From assembly GCA_950097015.1 (NCBI GenBank), contig CATNEN010000025.1, positions 7,854,001-7,918,000 on the forward strand: a DNA stretch of 64,000 bases, written 5' to 3'. Shown here in pieces: positions 24,701 to 35,315 of this stretch. Positions within the stretch are counted from its first letter, which is position 1, and every line of letters starts with the position of its first letter. The DNA is from Macrostomum hystrix (lineage: Eukaryota > Platyhelminthes > Macrostomidae). The translations under genes and the position numbers were made by a program. The notes beneath the pieces were generated by a model. The model was not told where the DNA came from and did not search any database. It saw nothing but the letters and a program-made list of their open reading frames with translations.

Positions 24701-27700
24701 CAATCATTCAATACCTCCATTGCCAATCATTCAATACCTCCATTGCCAATCATTCAATACCTCCATTGCCAATCATTCAATACCTCCATTGCCAATCATT
24801 CAATGCCACCATTGCCGATCATTCAATGCCACCATTGCCAATCATTCAATACCTCCATTGCCAATCATTCAATACCTCCATTGCCAATCATTCAATACCT
24901 CCATTGCCAATCATTCAATGCCACCATTGCCAATCATTCAATGCCACCATTGCCAATCATTCAATGCCACCATTGCCAATCATTCAATACCTCCATTGCC
25001 AATCATTCAATACCTCCATTGCCAATCATTCAATGCCACCATTGCCAATCATTCAATGCCACCATTGCTAATCATTCAATACCTCCATTGCCAATCATTC
25101 AATACCACCATTGCCAATCATTCAATACCTCCATTGCCAATCATTCAATGCCTCCATTGCCAATCATTCAATACCACCATTGCCAATCATTCAATACCGC
25201 CATTGCCAATCATTCAATACCTCCATTGCCAATCATTCAATACCTCCATTGCAATCATTCAATACCTCCATTGCCAATCATTCAATACCTCCATTCCCAT
25301 TGCCAGTCCTTCAAATACCATCAACCGGTCTACCATCAGCCTAGTGGTTAATACCTCGGACTCACGACTTTAAGGTCGGGTGTTCGATTCCCGACTCTAG
25401 TGAAATAATTTGTGTCGTTTAGCAAGGCACTTAACTCTGCATTGCTTCAGTTCACCCAGCTGTTAGATGGATACTAGCATTAGCTCGGGAATTTGAGGTT
25501 GGGTGGGGCGTCCCCACCAGTCCATGGACTGAACAGCTGTACGCAGCCTTCAGTTAGCTGCGGCTGTGTTGTCGACTGCACATCTGTCCAAAATTGGGAC
25601 ATGTATAATTTATTATGATTATTATCACACCAATCCTTCCTCCTTAGGAAGCGGACTACATGAACAGCCAGACGCTTAACCTATTGAACAGTGTGCAGAA
25701 TTTCATCATCAATGCGGGCTTCACTGGTGGAGCTCTATTGTGCGCCTTCTACATTGTCCAGCGGGCCAATGGCGATACCGACGCTCCGCCACTCACAGTT
25801 GGCGACTATGTCCTATTCAGCACGTACATTTTGCAGCTGTACGTGCCACTAAATTGGTTCGCTACTTATTATCGAATGATTCAGCAGCAGTTCATTGACA
25901 TGGAGAACATGTTTGAACTGCTGGACACCAAGCCTGAGGTGGCCGATGATCCCAATGCCGAGGAGCTGGACCTCACCGAGGCTAGGGTGAGTGTTCAACC
26001 AGTGTGGGTCAATCAGAGTGGCATAGTGGTCTAACGTGTTTGCTCTCTCGCACCAAGGTCCCTGAGCTCGATTCCGCGGCGGAGCCACTTTCATTTGGGC
26101 CGCAGCAGCGGAGAGAAGGCTTGGGGGCTTGTCGTGCAATTTACTCCATTGAGGGTCAACCTCCAAGGCACAGTGAGAGTGTACACTGCCTGACGATGAG
26201 AAAGTCAGGGCAGATGACAACACCTGTGTGAGCGTGAGCGAACCGCCGCGGTCGTGTCGCAGGCTCAAATGTTTTAGGTGTAAATTCTATATGTTCATTA
26301 CTAAATGCATCATATACTACTTAAATGAGATGTGACTTCTTATTCACAAGTTGACATGCAGACCTTATCAATACATATTTTGCTATTTTCTCTTTCGCTT
26401 TTTGGGTGATTCTTTGGGTGATTCCTCGGCGGTTTCTGAGCATGGAATCTCACGAACTGGAGGGCGAGGATTCTTTGGGTGATTCCTCGGCGGTTTCTGC
26501 GCACGGAATCTTCCAAACCGGAGGCTTCTTTGGGTGATTCCTCGGCGGTTTCTGCGCACGGAATCTTCCAAACCGGAGGCTTCTTTGGATGATTCCTCGG
26601 CGGTTTCTGAGCATGGAATCTCACGAACTGGAGGATTCTTTAGGTGATTCCTCGGCGGTTTCTAAACATGGAATCTCCCTGAGGATTCCCTCCAGTTCGG
26701 GTCTCACGTCACAATTAAGACATTGATCGTGGCATCTGGCCCAGACCGAAAGAAATCAATCAACTAATATTTTAAAGAAGAGTAGCAGAATTCACAGACA
26801 GTTACGCAAAAATGGTCTTTGAAAGAAAGAAACGATTAGGAGTCGCAGTAGTTCCGGCCGATTGGTGGGCAGTGTGACTTCGTCGGCACCTTCTACAGCA
26901 GCCTCGACGCTGCCGGAGACAGAAGTCGGCATCCTCCCTTCTGATACAGCACGTCGCCTGTGCCAGAAATTCCGTTTCTAATCGTCACCGTCATCGGTTC
27001 ACTGCCGCTCAGGACAGCATTGGCGGCATTTAATGCGTCAGTGAACTCCGAAAGCGGCTGAGCCACAGAGCACAGAGCGGAGCGAGGTTCATTAAGCCGC
27101 TTTTCGGAGCTCTGAAGATGCGCACGGAGGCTTTCATTTTCGGCCTGCAGCTCCTGGACCTGCAAATCGTAGGCCATTGCACGGTCTTCGTGTGCAGCAA
27201 CAGACGCCTCGCATTCCATGCGGAGTCGCACCTCTTGAAGGAGCTCAACACCTAGCAGACAACTGCGACTAAAGATAATGACTTTGTGACCACGCATAAA
27301 GGGATTTTTAACAGCAGGAAGTTCACTTACAACAACACATTGGTTTTCAAGCAGACTTCGCCTCATGCCGGTGCATCCGTCGCATACCGACTGCACTTCG
27401 ATGTCACCGTAGTCAACGATGGCACAAAGCCGCACCGAGTCCTGAGCAGCCTTTTCGCTGACAAACGGCCCTTTCAGTAGGATTCCGGAGTACAGGGTGC
27501 TTCCGGAGCCCGAAGCGCGCACCTCGACCATTGTGCCCTTGACAAGATGGTCCCCGGATCTCAACCCGTACGCGAACTTGATCTGGCTCTCAGCAGCCAC
27601 TCCTGTTTTAGATGAGGGGTACTGTACCCCCACCAGTACGGATTGCCGCCTGGTTGCGGCACGTAGGGCTGCCGGACTTCGTCGTACCCATCGAGCGGCG

Positions 27701-30700
27701 ACCTAGCGGCACCTGACTTGGGCCTAGTAGGTGCGTCGTATCCTGCGGAGACGGCTGCAGCACCGCCGCCAGCAACAGCAGCACCGGTAGCGGAAGCACC
27801 GGAAATGCAAGCATGGGCAGTAGAAGCACCGGAAGTGCAAGCATGGGCAGTAGAAGCACCGGAAGTGCAAGCACGGGCAGTAGAAGCACCGGAAGTGCAA
27901 GCACGGGCAGTAGAAGCACCGGAAGTGGAAACACCGGTAGCAGCCGCCGCAGTGCCAGCAGCGGTGAGATGCAGCTTGCCACTAGACGCCGAGCTTCTGG
28001 GGATGCAAGCGTCAATAAAATCTAAGTCATCCCCGCTGCCAGGCGAATCGATCTTCCGCGAAGCAGGCTTTTTTTTTGTGGCGGCGGCAGACTTCGAAGT
28101 AGTTTTATTTTTTAGGTCCGTAGTAACTTTCTTCTTCGGCTCGCGAAGGTTGCGTTTTGGCGGCGAGGACGCACTGGGACTTGAAGCAGCTGGCCGCTTT
28201 TCATTTTTTTGCTTATGGCGTCAAATGGCTGAAATGGAATGGTATAGACTGGCATAATTCAGTCGGAGGAAAAACATGGAACTGAGGCGATGAAAGTAAG
28301 TGGTGTCTAAAGAAATGAAAAACTCAATACTGATATTAACAAACGTCTTAACAGGTGCTAGATCAAAGAGCACAGTAGTAGGGCTTAATGTCTATGTATA
28401 TATTGCTTATTTTTCTACCCAATTGACAACAGTTAGTGGCCGAGCTGAAATTTCATAATGCAGGTGTCATTTGTCAGCTTTCGGGTCAGCATTAGGCTGA
28501 CGGTCCTTCGACGGACCGGCCGAGGCTCCTTTTAGAGGCCGTATTCGTCGATTTCCAACTTTCATATCCGACAACAGCGCTTCTGGTGGAGTGTCAGGCA
28601 TCTCGATCCGCCAGAAGTTGGGGTCATGCTTCATTCTTGGCTGGTTGCACCTGTGCCGACCATGCTGCTGCAGCCTCCATCGCCTTGACTCCGGAGACAA
28701 GTCCGCAAACTAGGCTTCGCAGCCGGGTAGCACTGCGGAGCAAGCTCCTGGCGGTCAGCACGTCGACGGACTGTCGGGATGTAAGCGTACGATGGCTCTT
28801 GTTTCTCGGGGAGACGGTTGAAGTCAGCCCTCATGGGGGCTGAACGGGAACTTTCCAGCTGGGTCGACTGAGCAGCCCCAGAAAAGCCTGCTTTAGAGCA
28901 GGCGGAAGGCGGCGATGGCGACCATCTTTGGCTGTCGGCCAGCAGCTCCTCGGGTCCCTGTGTTTCTGAACCGACATCGGGGTCAGGTTCGTAATCGTGC
29001 TCGTCCTCGTCCCAGGCCAGGCCCGCGAACAGGGATGGCGACTCTGGGTGGACCTGTTTGCCGCGGCTGGCCAGCAGCTCCTCGGGTCCGGGTGTTTCTG
29101 AACCGACATCGGGGTCAGGTTCGTAATCGTGCTCGTCCTCGTCCCAGGCCAGGCCTACGAACAGGGACGTCGGGACGAGTTCGTCGAGTAGGCGGGACCG
29201 ATCGGAAGCCTCATCCATTTGCAGCGTAGGTTGCGTAGTGCGCTCTGAAATGGTTTGTGTAATTGTAACAGACGTGTAAGTGAAAGGAACATGTCAGGAT
29301 AATGTATGTATACATAGGACTCCTATAGGACTACTACTGCCATGCGTTACTCCATTTTTTCTGACTATGTAGGACGATTAAATTACGACAAACGACTGAA
29401 GCTACTGCACTGCATATAAAAAACATCTAAGGTAACCGACAAAGATTCACTGGTTTGCTGTTTCGAATTTATTGCATAATTTACAGATGCATTGTTATGC
29501 AGTGGTACGGTAAAACAATGAGGGGAATTATTACAATTATTACGAAAAGTAATGCAACGTAAGCTAGCACAGGACGCATTCTGCACACGTCGATTTCCCT
29601 GAAGTGAAGTACTCGTATGTCCGAAACCAGTTAACTGATCGAAGTCAAGACGAAACAGTCTGCGCGTGGGGAAGCATAGCTACGGACTGCTCAGTTACAG
29701 CGCAGCACGCCACAATCTGCTCAATAGGTGTCTCGCTTGTTGTAGCCAAGTTCCCAAACGGGGAGCACGTTAGGCGCCGTACATGACTGAGCCGGCATCC
29801 GCGATTATCGGAGTCTGGCAAAACGCCTGCAATTGCCCTCAAGCTGTCGATCTCGGGTTCCTGAACTTCCAAGTCTCGGAGTGTCAAAGTTACGCGTTCT
29901 TCTCCTTCTACTAAGCTAATAGCATCGACTCTGGCAAATCGAAAGTTCGTAGGCGAGTTTCCGACCAAGCCGACGAAGCATGACTGCACAGACTTCCTGG
30001 AATTGCAGGGGCGAAACACGTCAATTCGCAGCCCGCATTGGCGACTGGCAGAAAACCAAATGGCGACGTCAGGCTCGCGTCGACCTCGAAGAGTGACATT
30101 CCCGACAACGCGGAGCAGCACGCGTCGCTTTTTTTCCGCAACACAGGGATGCGGGTCGCCGTTCAGTCTTGCCTGCATCAAAGAAATGCGCGTTTCTACG
30201 ACTTGCACCACTTCAATGTCTATGCTGCGAGATCCGCGAAGTTGATCGCCGACATGTCGATGGAGTCCCTCAAAAAGCACCGCCGACTGCCGATGAATAG
30301 GTCCACCAATGTACGCATGCGCGACTATGTGGCTACCGACATGGTGGGCGTTGTAGGTTAAGGCATTGATAGAGTATAGTGCCTGTAGCATGCAGTGGAA
30401 ATGGCACAGAGTACGATTCACTGCCGGCAATTCGGACAGTGGGGTCCGTTCGAACGTGAGCCAAAATGCGGCGCTGGACAGGAGAATAAAATGGTGCCAT
30501 AGTCGGCAGGCAGGAAGTTTTCCAAGGCCATTGGGCCGTAAATGAGTAGCCACATTTCGAACTCATGGCCTCTGAAATTCTTCAGCTCCTTCAGCGACCT
30601 CAGTGGCCTTCGTTGGACGCATGCGGAACGCAAATTGTTGCTAAAGCCGCCTTGAATGCAGGTCAGGATTGCTTCCTGCCGGGTCCGGCTTCTCGCGCCT

Positions 30701-33700
30701 TACGCTGAACAACTGTAGCATAACCAAGCGGAACAGGCCGCTGAGAAGCTGATGGAGATAGCATGGAGGTGTGCACCTGATGTCTAGCCCATGGAGATGC
30801 GATAGAGGCGAAGGACCTTTAACGCCCAACGTGTCGGATGTCCGCTGAAACGCGACGGCTGGTCCAAAATTTGTGACGCGGCGCTCTGCAAGCATCGCAG
30901 TGTCAGCATTTGTCGCTTCGCGTTGAATCGTTTTAACCCCAGCGCGTCTGCACGTGCTGCAGCGTCGAACATGGCAAGCAATGGGTGAAATCGCATAAGG
31001 CGTGGCTGCCCATCAGAATTACAGTACGTAACACTGGGATTAAGCAGCTTGTTCAGCTCACGCACGACGACGGGCGGAAAGGCTAATGACTGCAACTTGC
31101 GCCGCCCAGCCCACACCGCGCACAGGACAGCGTCCTGCTTTCTGAGGTCTGGCACCTCATTTACGCTTATGTAAACCGGGCAAACCTCCACATGTGCCGT
31201 GCTGAACAGAGGGAACCCGTCTGGGCACAGTGTATGAAAGGTCGCAGCGCTGATCGGATGCAGTGCTCCCAACAAACTCGCGGTAAAGAATGCTGTTTAG
31301 TAAGGTCAAACAGTCCTGCCTAGTCATAGCCACTTGATCAGCAGAGAAGATAAGGGACTTATAGAAATCGGCGGACTCCAACTTGCAACGCAAGATCGCC
31401 TGGGTATCGAATGCCCAGAGGCATCCGACATCGTCGGAATTACACGACGAGCACGTAGCACCTGGTCCTTGAACTCGACCTAGCGAACTGGAACCGCAAG
31501 CGTTGCAGACGCAGTGGCACACTGACGTTCCTGAGAAGGCGTCATCGTCTTGAGCAGCTTGTTCAATTTCTGGTGCGTTTTGGGCAGCCTACAAGTTGGC
31601 TCAAACTCCAAATTGATATTAAGGTTTATTTACTGCACACGATAATCAACGCGCAAATAAGCAAGCAAAAGCAATAGTTTACAGACTCGTCGCACACAAA
31701 GACATAAGCTTAGTCCAGTCAAGTAATATGAACGTAATATAAAACTGCCTTAAATATTGGGCTGCTTCCTGGGTTGATTCCACTGTTCATGTGATTCTTC
31801 GGTTGATTCCATTTCGCCACCAAGAAGCACCGAGAAACCGCCCAGTTGGGCAGATTCCAAGCATGGAATCATCCGATTGGTCTGTTTCCAGCGTTCGGCT
31901 GTTTCTTTTTCTGGAAACACCGCAGATTCCAACTGGAATCACGCAAGGAAACATCCCAATTTTTAGCGGGTATATGTTTAATTATTGTTGCATTTCTTTT
32001 TTCAATGATATGTATTAGTACCTAAACTAGCTTGGTGATATTATTGTATTAGTTTGGAGTGTGAAGAGATACGCTGTTTTGCTGAAGTTATTCATCTTTC
32101 GTTGACAGCAATAGCGACCTCGATTTTTGGATCTAAAAATAGAATATGTCCAAGAAAGTCTAGCGCTTCAAGCATTCTATCACCATTAGTAAACAAGTTT
32201 GCACTATTCTCAGTTATCTTAATAATATATAGCTCAGTTGTCTCGCTAATGTTCTGCGCAAACTGCATTTCCGCGGTTCAGTAAAATGAAACACTGATTC
32301 ACGACAACCATGAAATTTGTAATAACAGCCTGGCTAAAGGATCAGTAATTGGAATAATATGGCATCCCTCTGAAGAAGGGGTCGGCAAACTCCGGCCCGC
32401 GGGCCAGATGCGGCCCTCGAAGATCCCAAATCCGGCCGTTGCTCCTTCCGACACTTACAGTCCTGTTTTATCTTTCCCGTGTCTCATCTCTCCCGTCTCA
32501 TCCCTCCACTTTCTCATCTCTCCCGTCTCATCCCTCCCCTGTCTAATCCCTCCTGTGTCTCATCTCTCCCGTCTCATCTCTCCCGTGTCTCATCTCTCCC
32601 GTCTCATCCCTCCACTTTCTTATCTCTCCCGTGTCTCATCCCTCTCGTCTTATCTCTCCCCTTGTCTCATCCCTCTCGTCTTATCTCTCCCCTGTTTCAT
32701 CCCTCCCGTGTCTCATCCCTCGTCTGTCTCATTTCTCCCCTATTTCATATTTGTAGAGTCAATGCGGCCCGCTGTCGTCTTTCAGATTTTCTCTTTGGCC
32801 CGCTAGCTAATAAGTTTTCCGACCCCTGCTCTAAAGTTTAGAATACATAAAAGACCTGAGCCCTGCTTACCAAGGGTTAGCACGCCACATTCATTTAGGG
32901 CGCAACGAGAAGGCTTGGGGCTACAATCACCAGTGTTGTTATTAACAGTAGAACTACCAAGGGGGTATTTCAAACACATTTATCTTTTCTGTATCTCCCA
33001 AAATATTAAACTAACCACCATAAAAATCCAGAACATGGCTTAAAAGTTTCCCCTCTATCCGATGAAACAACTTACAAAACCACTTAGATATTCAAAGATT
33101 TTCGTTGGAGTGTCTGGTGTAAAAAAGCACCAATATGGGCATTATTTTTCTGCTCAGAAAATTTCGTCTTGTAACCGTGTCGGCTCGTATTGTTGATTAT
33201 ATTGTATATTTTATATATTTGAACCAAAATGGATTCGCCATAGAGGTTCATACAAAGCAATGATAGTTGTCCCTGTCACCTGGTTCATCGCCAAGAATCG
33301 CTGAATATCTCGACGATGCTGACGTCTGACGGCTTTGAAAGTTAGTTAATTGTAAAGGGCAATGGTGAAAATGGTGGAATTTCACGAAACTCGTGAAGTA
33401 GCTGCAGTGGGTATTTGGAATACCTATTTGGAATAGCTATACTCCCGTATTACCTCCTTCCAGGTGGAATTCCGCGACGTCAGCTTTTACTACGAAGCCG
33501 CCAAGCCAGTGCTGAGGTCAGTGAGTTTCTCGGTGGAGCCAGGCCAGACCGTGGCCTTGGTCGGGCACTCCGGTGCCGGCAAGTCCTCAATTCTTCGCCT
33601 GCTATTTCGCTTCTACGATGTACAATCTGGCCGGATTCTAATCGACGGTCGGGATGTTCGCCTGGTGACACAGGGCAGCCTGCGCCGGGCCATCGGGGTG

Positions 33701-34864
33701 GTGCCGCAGGACACGGTGCTGTTTAACGCCGACATTCGCTACAACATCCGATACGGCAGGCCAGACGCCAGCGATGCCGAGGTTTGCTGGATTTCTCCTA
33801 GATTTTCTTCTTCATCTAGGGATATTTTTCCAATGTATTATCAATCAAACTGTTATCTGATTGAAAATACTACTACACTGATCTGTAAACACGTAGCGAT
33901 ATAATGTATCCCAACTGACAAAGATATCCCAACTGACAAAGATATCCCAACTGAGAAATATATCCTATCTGACAATAATATCCCTACTGACAAATATATT
34001 CCAACTGACAATAATATCCCAACTGACATAGATATCCCAACTGACAATAATATCCCAACTGACATAGATATCCCAACTGACATAGATATCCCAACTGACA
34101 TAGATATCCTAACTAACAAAAATATCCCTACTGACAATAATATCCCAACTGACATAGATATCCTAACTAACAAAAATATACCAACTGACAATAATATCCC
34201 AAATGAAAAAAAATATCCCAACTGACATAGATATCCCAACTGACATAGATATCCCAACTGACAAAGTTATCCTAACTGACATAGATATCCCAACTGACAA
34301 AGATATCTCAACTGACAAGGACATTTCTGTCAAAATTATTTCTAGACACCAGGTGCAACAGCATGTAAGCGAGGGGCCTACATTCCTAAGTTCACCTAGG
34401 TCCACCCCTCTTCCAACGTGAATTTGATTCAGGTAGAGGAAGCCGCTCGCCTTGCCGACATTCACGATCGGATCCTGAGTTTCCCCAGCGGCTACGACAC
34501 TGTCGTTGGCGAGCGCGGCCTAAAACTCAGCGGCGGCGAGAAGCAGCGAGTTGCCATCGCGCGCACCCTGCTGAAAGGCCCACGCATTGTCCTGCTCGAT
34601 GAAGCCACTAGCGCCCTGGACACCGCCACGGAGAGGAACATTCAGGCTAGCCTTGATCGGGTCTGCTCCGGCCGAACCACCCTTGTTGTGGCTCATCGCC
34701 TATCCACCATTGTTGGAGCTGACGTTATTCTGGTCCTGCGCGACGGTGAGATTGTTGAACGCGGCTCACACGAAGCTCTGGTGCAGTCTGGCGGACTGTA
34801 TGCCAGCATGTGGCGACAGCAGCAGCAGGAGAAAGCCAAGATTGATGCGGACACTGAGGCTTGA
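21743..34864 (+). CDS. ABCB6: ABCB6-type ABC half-transporter, complete, six exons
   Basis: This is an ATP-driven half-transporter that acts as a homodimer. ABCB6 orthologues sit in outer mitochondrial, endolysosomal or plasma membranes and are linked to porphyrin transport and metal tolerance. Inferred exons: 21743-22571, 23261-23558, 24108-24495, 25648-25986, 33464-33781, 34433-34864. They total 2,604 nt (867 residues; human is 842), with all phases consistent. Exon 1 holds the extra N-terminal membrane segments. Exons 2-4 hold the ABC membrane domain (FLWIRV-like [57 protein letters not shown]). Exon 5 has Walker A GHSGAGKS (about 652-659) and the Q-loop VVPQDTVLF. Exon 6 has signature LSGGEKQR (about 756), Walker [10 protein letters not shown] and the H-loop histidine (about 812). 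The exon 5 donor (GTTTGC) is weak. ABCB7 and HMT1 are relatives; the long N-terminus favours ABCB6. Confidence 0.95.
22619..22932 (-). mobile_element. SINE family A in ABCB6 intron 1, antisense
   Basis: The reverse-complement family body is present (ctgactcctgagcacac, gtcaggcagtgtacact, ccgcggctgcgcccc), ending in gcggaatcgagctcagg and ccgctctgccagtgaccc, the inverse of the B and A boxes. The 3' tail is short and no clear target duplication was found. Confidence 0.88.
23600..24010. repeat. 35-bp minisatellite in ABCB6 intron 2, about 12 copies
   Basis: The unit contains tagttgcaatcttgcagatc and cttcagctgcagttc. It starts about 40 bases after the exon 2 donor. Each unit carries several CAG trinucleotides after pyrimidine-rich runs, resembling decoy 3' splice sites. 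Confidence 0.95.
24500..25315. repeat. 23-bp minisatellite in ABCB6 intron 3, about 35 copies
   Basis: The unit is about ccattgccaatcattcaata plus cct or cca. It begins some five bases after the exon 3 donor (CAG|GTACAA). The unit is not a multiple of three, so each frame cycles through all three readings (PPLPIIQ, HCQSFN, IANHS). All three stay open across the array. Confidence 0.95.
25334..25627 (+). mobile_element. SINE family B in ABCB6 intron 3
   Basis: AGCCTAGTGGTTAATAC (A-box-like) is followed by GGTCGGGTGTTCGATTCCC (B-box-like). The family body (aataatttgtgtcgtttagc, cagtccatggactgaacagc, gactgcacatctgt) and an AT-rich tail end 20 bases before the exon 4 acceptor. Part of the polypyrimidine context of exon 4 is therefore adjacent to the SINE tail. 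Confidence 0.88.
26006..26235 (+). mobile_element. SINE family A in ABCB6 intron 4, 3'-truncated
   Basis: The A box is mutated (tggcatagtggtctaac), the B box is present (gagctcgattccgcgg), and the body runs to the cagggcagatg...acacctgtgtgagcg region. It starts only about 20 bases after the exon 4 donor. Confidence 0.85.
26395..26700. repeat. Subterminal repeats of about 55 bp, about 5 copies
   Basis: The phrases tgattcctcggcggtttctg, cggaatcttccaaaccgg and aggcttctttgggtg recur, with one copy using catggaatctcacgaactgg. I interpret this as the subterminal transposase-binding region of the transposon. The inverse motif gagaaaccgccc occurs at the opposite edge near 31830. Confidence 0.8.
26893..28230 (-). 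pseudogene. Second protein of the transposon: basic, repeat and coiled-coil regions, frame broken
   Basis: Read from 28230 downwards, the minus strand encodes a lysine-rich start ([16 protein letters not shown]) and an acidic patch ([12 protein letters not shown]). Five 30-bp repeats follow (decapeptide [11 protein letters not shown] at 27790-27935), then a tail with [16 protein letters not shown] one-base frame change in a G run near 27635 leads into [20 protein letters not shown] and [19 protein letters not shown] candidate 66-base intron follows (GTAAGTGAAC to ATCTTTAG, near 27332-27267), then a coiled coil ([19 protein letters not shown]). I do not recognise the protein. Such accessory DNA-binding proteins are common in CACTA-type elements. 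The frame break suggests decay; a missed intron is possible. Confidence 0.5.
27790..27935. repeat. 30-bp tandem repeat, 5 copies, inside transposon frame
   Basis: The unit is agtagaagcaccggaagtgc plus aagcatgggc, or aagcacgggc. In the minus-strand frame it encodes the decapeptide repeat described for the accessory protein. It keeps frame, as expected for a coding repeat. Confidence 0.85.
28467..29218 (-). pseudogene. Acidic protein with a 43-residue tandem duplication, frame broken
   Basis: ATG at 29218 begins [16 protein letters not shown]. The segment [20 protein letters not shown] occurs twice, and its surroundings show a DNA duplication of about 130 bp (near 28915-29170). Downstream the reading shifts near 28650 to a frame with [20 protein letters not shown] and ends at 28467. 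It lies between the transposase and the second transposon protein and is probably the N-terminal or accessory part of the same element. No known domain is recognised. Confidence 0.45.
29645..31522 (-). pseudogene. tnp2-like (EnSpm/CACTA-type) transposase, multiply frameshifted
   Basis: The order on the minus strand matches metazoan tnp2-like transposases. A Cys-rich N-terminal zinc-finger-like segment ([13 protein letters not shown]) is followed by CDLSYT, then after a frame change [19 protein letters not shown] and VNEVPDLRK. Further frame changes lead to [17 protein letters not shown] (30.8 kb), [20 protein letters not shown] with [19 protein letters not shown] (30.55 kb) and [20 protein letters not shown] with [12 protein letters not shown] (30.3 kb). 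These correspond to blocks I recall in the family ([21 protein letters not shown], NVHxLLH, FxFE). The protein is split over at least four frames, so it is dead unless introns were missed. Family assignment is by memory, not search. Confidence 0.7.
31971..32375. other. ABCB6 intron 4 DNA, no recognised feature
   Basis: AT-rich sequence between the large transposon and the hAT-type MITE. No coding signal or tandem repeat. Confidence 0.4.
32376..32828. mobile_element. hAT-type MITE with internal minisatellite, second copy
   Basis: The ends are AGGGGTCGGCAAAC and, inverted, TTTTCCGACCCCTG. The flanks ctctgaag (32368-32375) and ctctaaag (32829-32836) match at 7 of 8 bases. It is in opposite orientation to the copy at 18661; both share tattagctagcgggcc next to one end. 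The interior (about 32465-32750) is a tandem repeat of gtctcatctctcccgt, the complement of the 16-bp unit in the first copy. Confidence 0.86.
32878..32926 (+). mobile_element. SINE family A fragment
   Basis: Only a short piece is recognisable: acgccacattcatttagggc and gcaacgagaaggcttgggg. These match the middle of the family A body. Confidence 0.6.
32990..33410 (+). repeat. Unclassified interspersed repeat, copy 1 (ABCB6 intron 4)
   Basis: Phrases shared with 56110-56900 include gtatctcc, aaaatatt, ccctctatccgatga against cgctctatccgatga, gagtgtctggtg against gggtgtctggtg, tctgctca, aaatttc, ttgaaccaa followed by atggattcgc, and agaggttcata. Identity is partial but in the same order over more than 300 bp. 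No coding capacity or terminal structure was found. Confidence 0.7.
33905..34335. repeat. 18-bp minisatellite in ABCB6 intron 5, about 24 copies
   Basis: The unit is atcccaactgacaaagat, with cataga, caataat and ctaactaac variants. Each unit contains CTGAC, like a branch-point consensus. The minus strand is stop-free (SVGIxMSVGI), which is spurious. Confidence 0.93.
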
Positions 34865-34899
34865 AATCGGCTATTGGTGACCTTGTTTTGACCTGCTAC

Positions 34900-35315
34900 A
34901 TGCGGTGGGGTGTACTGACCTGCTCGACGAGAAGTGGATGTAATTACCTGCCAATGAATTATGTGTAATTACCTTCTAGATGAGATGTTGAAGTACTTTG
35001 TTAAAGTACCTGCTAGATAAGAAGTAGGTGTAATTATCTGCTACGACTAGATAAATATGTGTAGATAAGTAGGTGTGATTGCCTGCTATTGAAATCGGTG
35101 TGATTGTTTGCTAGATAAGGAAGTATGTATGTTTACCTGCTAGTTAAATAGGTGTAATTTCCTGCTAGATAATGTATAATTAGCTGCTAGATCAGAAGTG
35201 GGTATAATCACCTGTTTGATGAAAGTAGAGTTTAACAAACAATCTAGATAAGAAGTTGGATGAATTACCTGTTAGATAAGAACAAGGGTTTAAATACCTG
35301 CTAGCGGAGTCTGTT
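34900..35315. repeat. Degenerate repeat of about 33 bp downstream of ABCB6
   Basis: The phrases acctgctagataagaagt and aggtgtaatt recur loosely some 10-12 times with many indels. It begins within 40 bases of the ABCB6 stop codon, so it lies in or next to the 3' UTR. Confidence 0.7.

Larger units (their letters stand above)
26385..31970 (-). mobile_element. Decayed EnSpm/CACTA-like (tnp2-type) DNA transposon inside ABCB6 intron 4
   Basis: This is a 5.6-kb region with codon use unlike an intron, all on the minus strand, antisense to ABCB6. It holds a broken tnp2-like transposase and two more broken frames. Both margins carry short subterminal motifs, tggaatct and (ggc)ggtttct. They are tandem at 26395-26700 and, inverted, scattered over 31750-31950. 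Subterminal repeat clusters are typical of CACTA-type elements. I could not fix terminal repeats or a 3-bp duplication, so the edges are approximate. Confidence 0.65.

Noticed and set aside
25334-25400. Candidate tRNA gene with GTTCGATTCCC
   Set aside because: It is the head of SINE family B, shared with 18641, and no complete cloverleaf with paired acceptor stem could be drawn.
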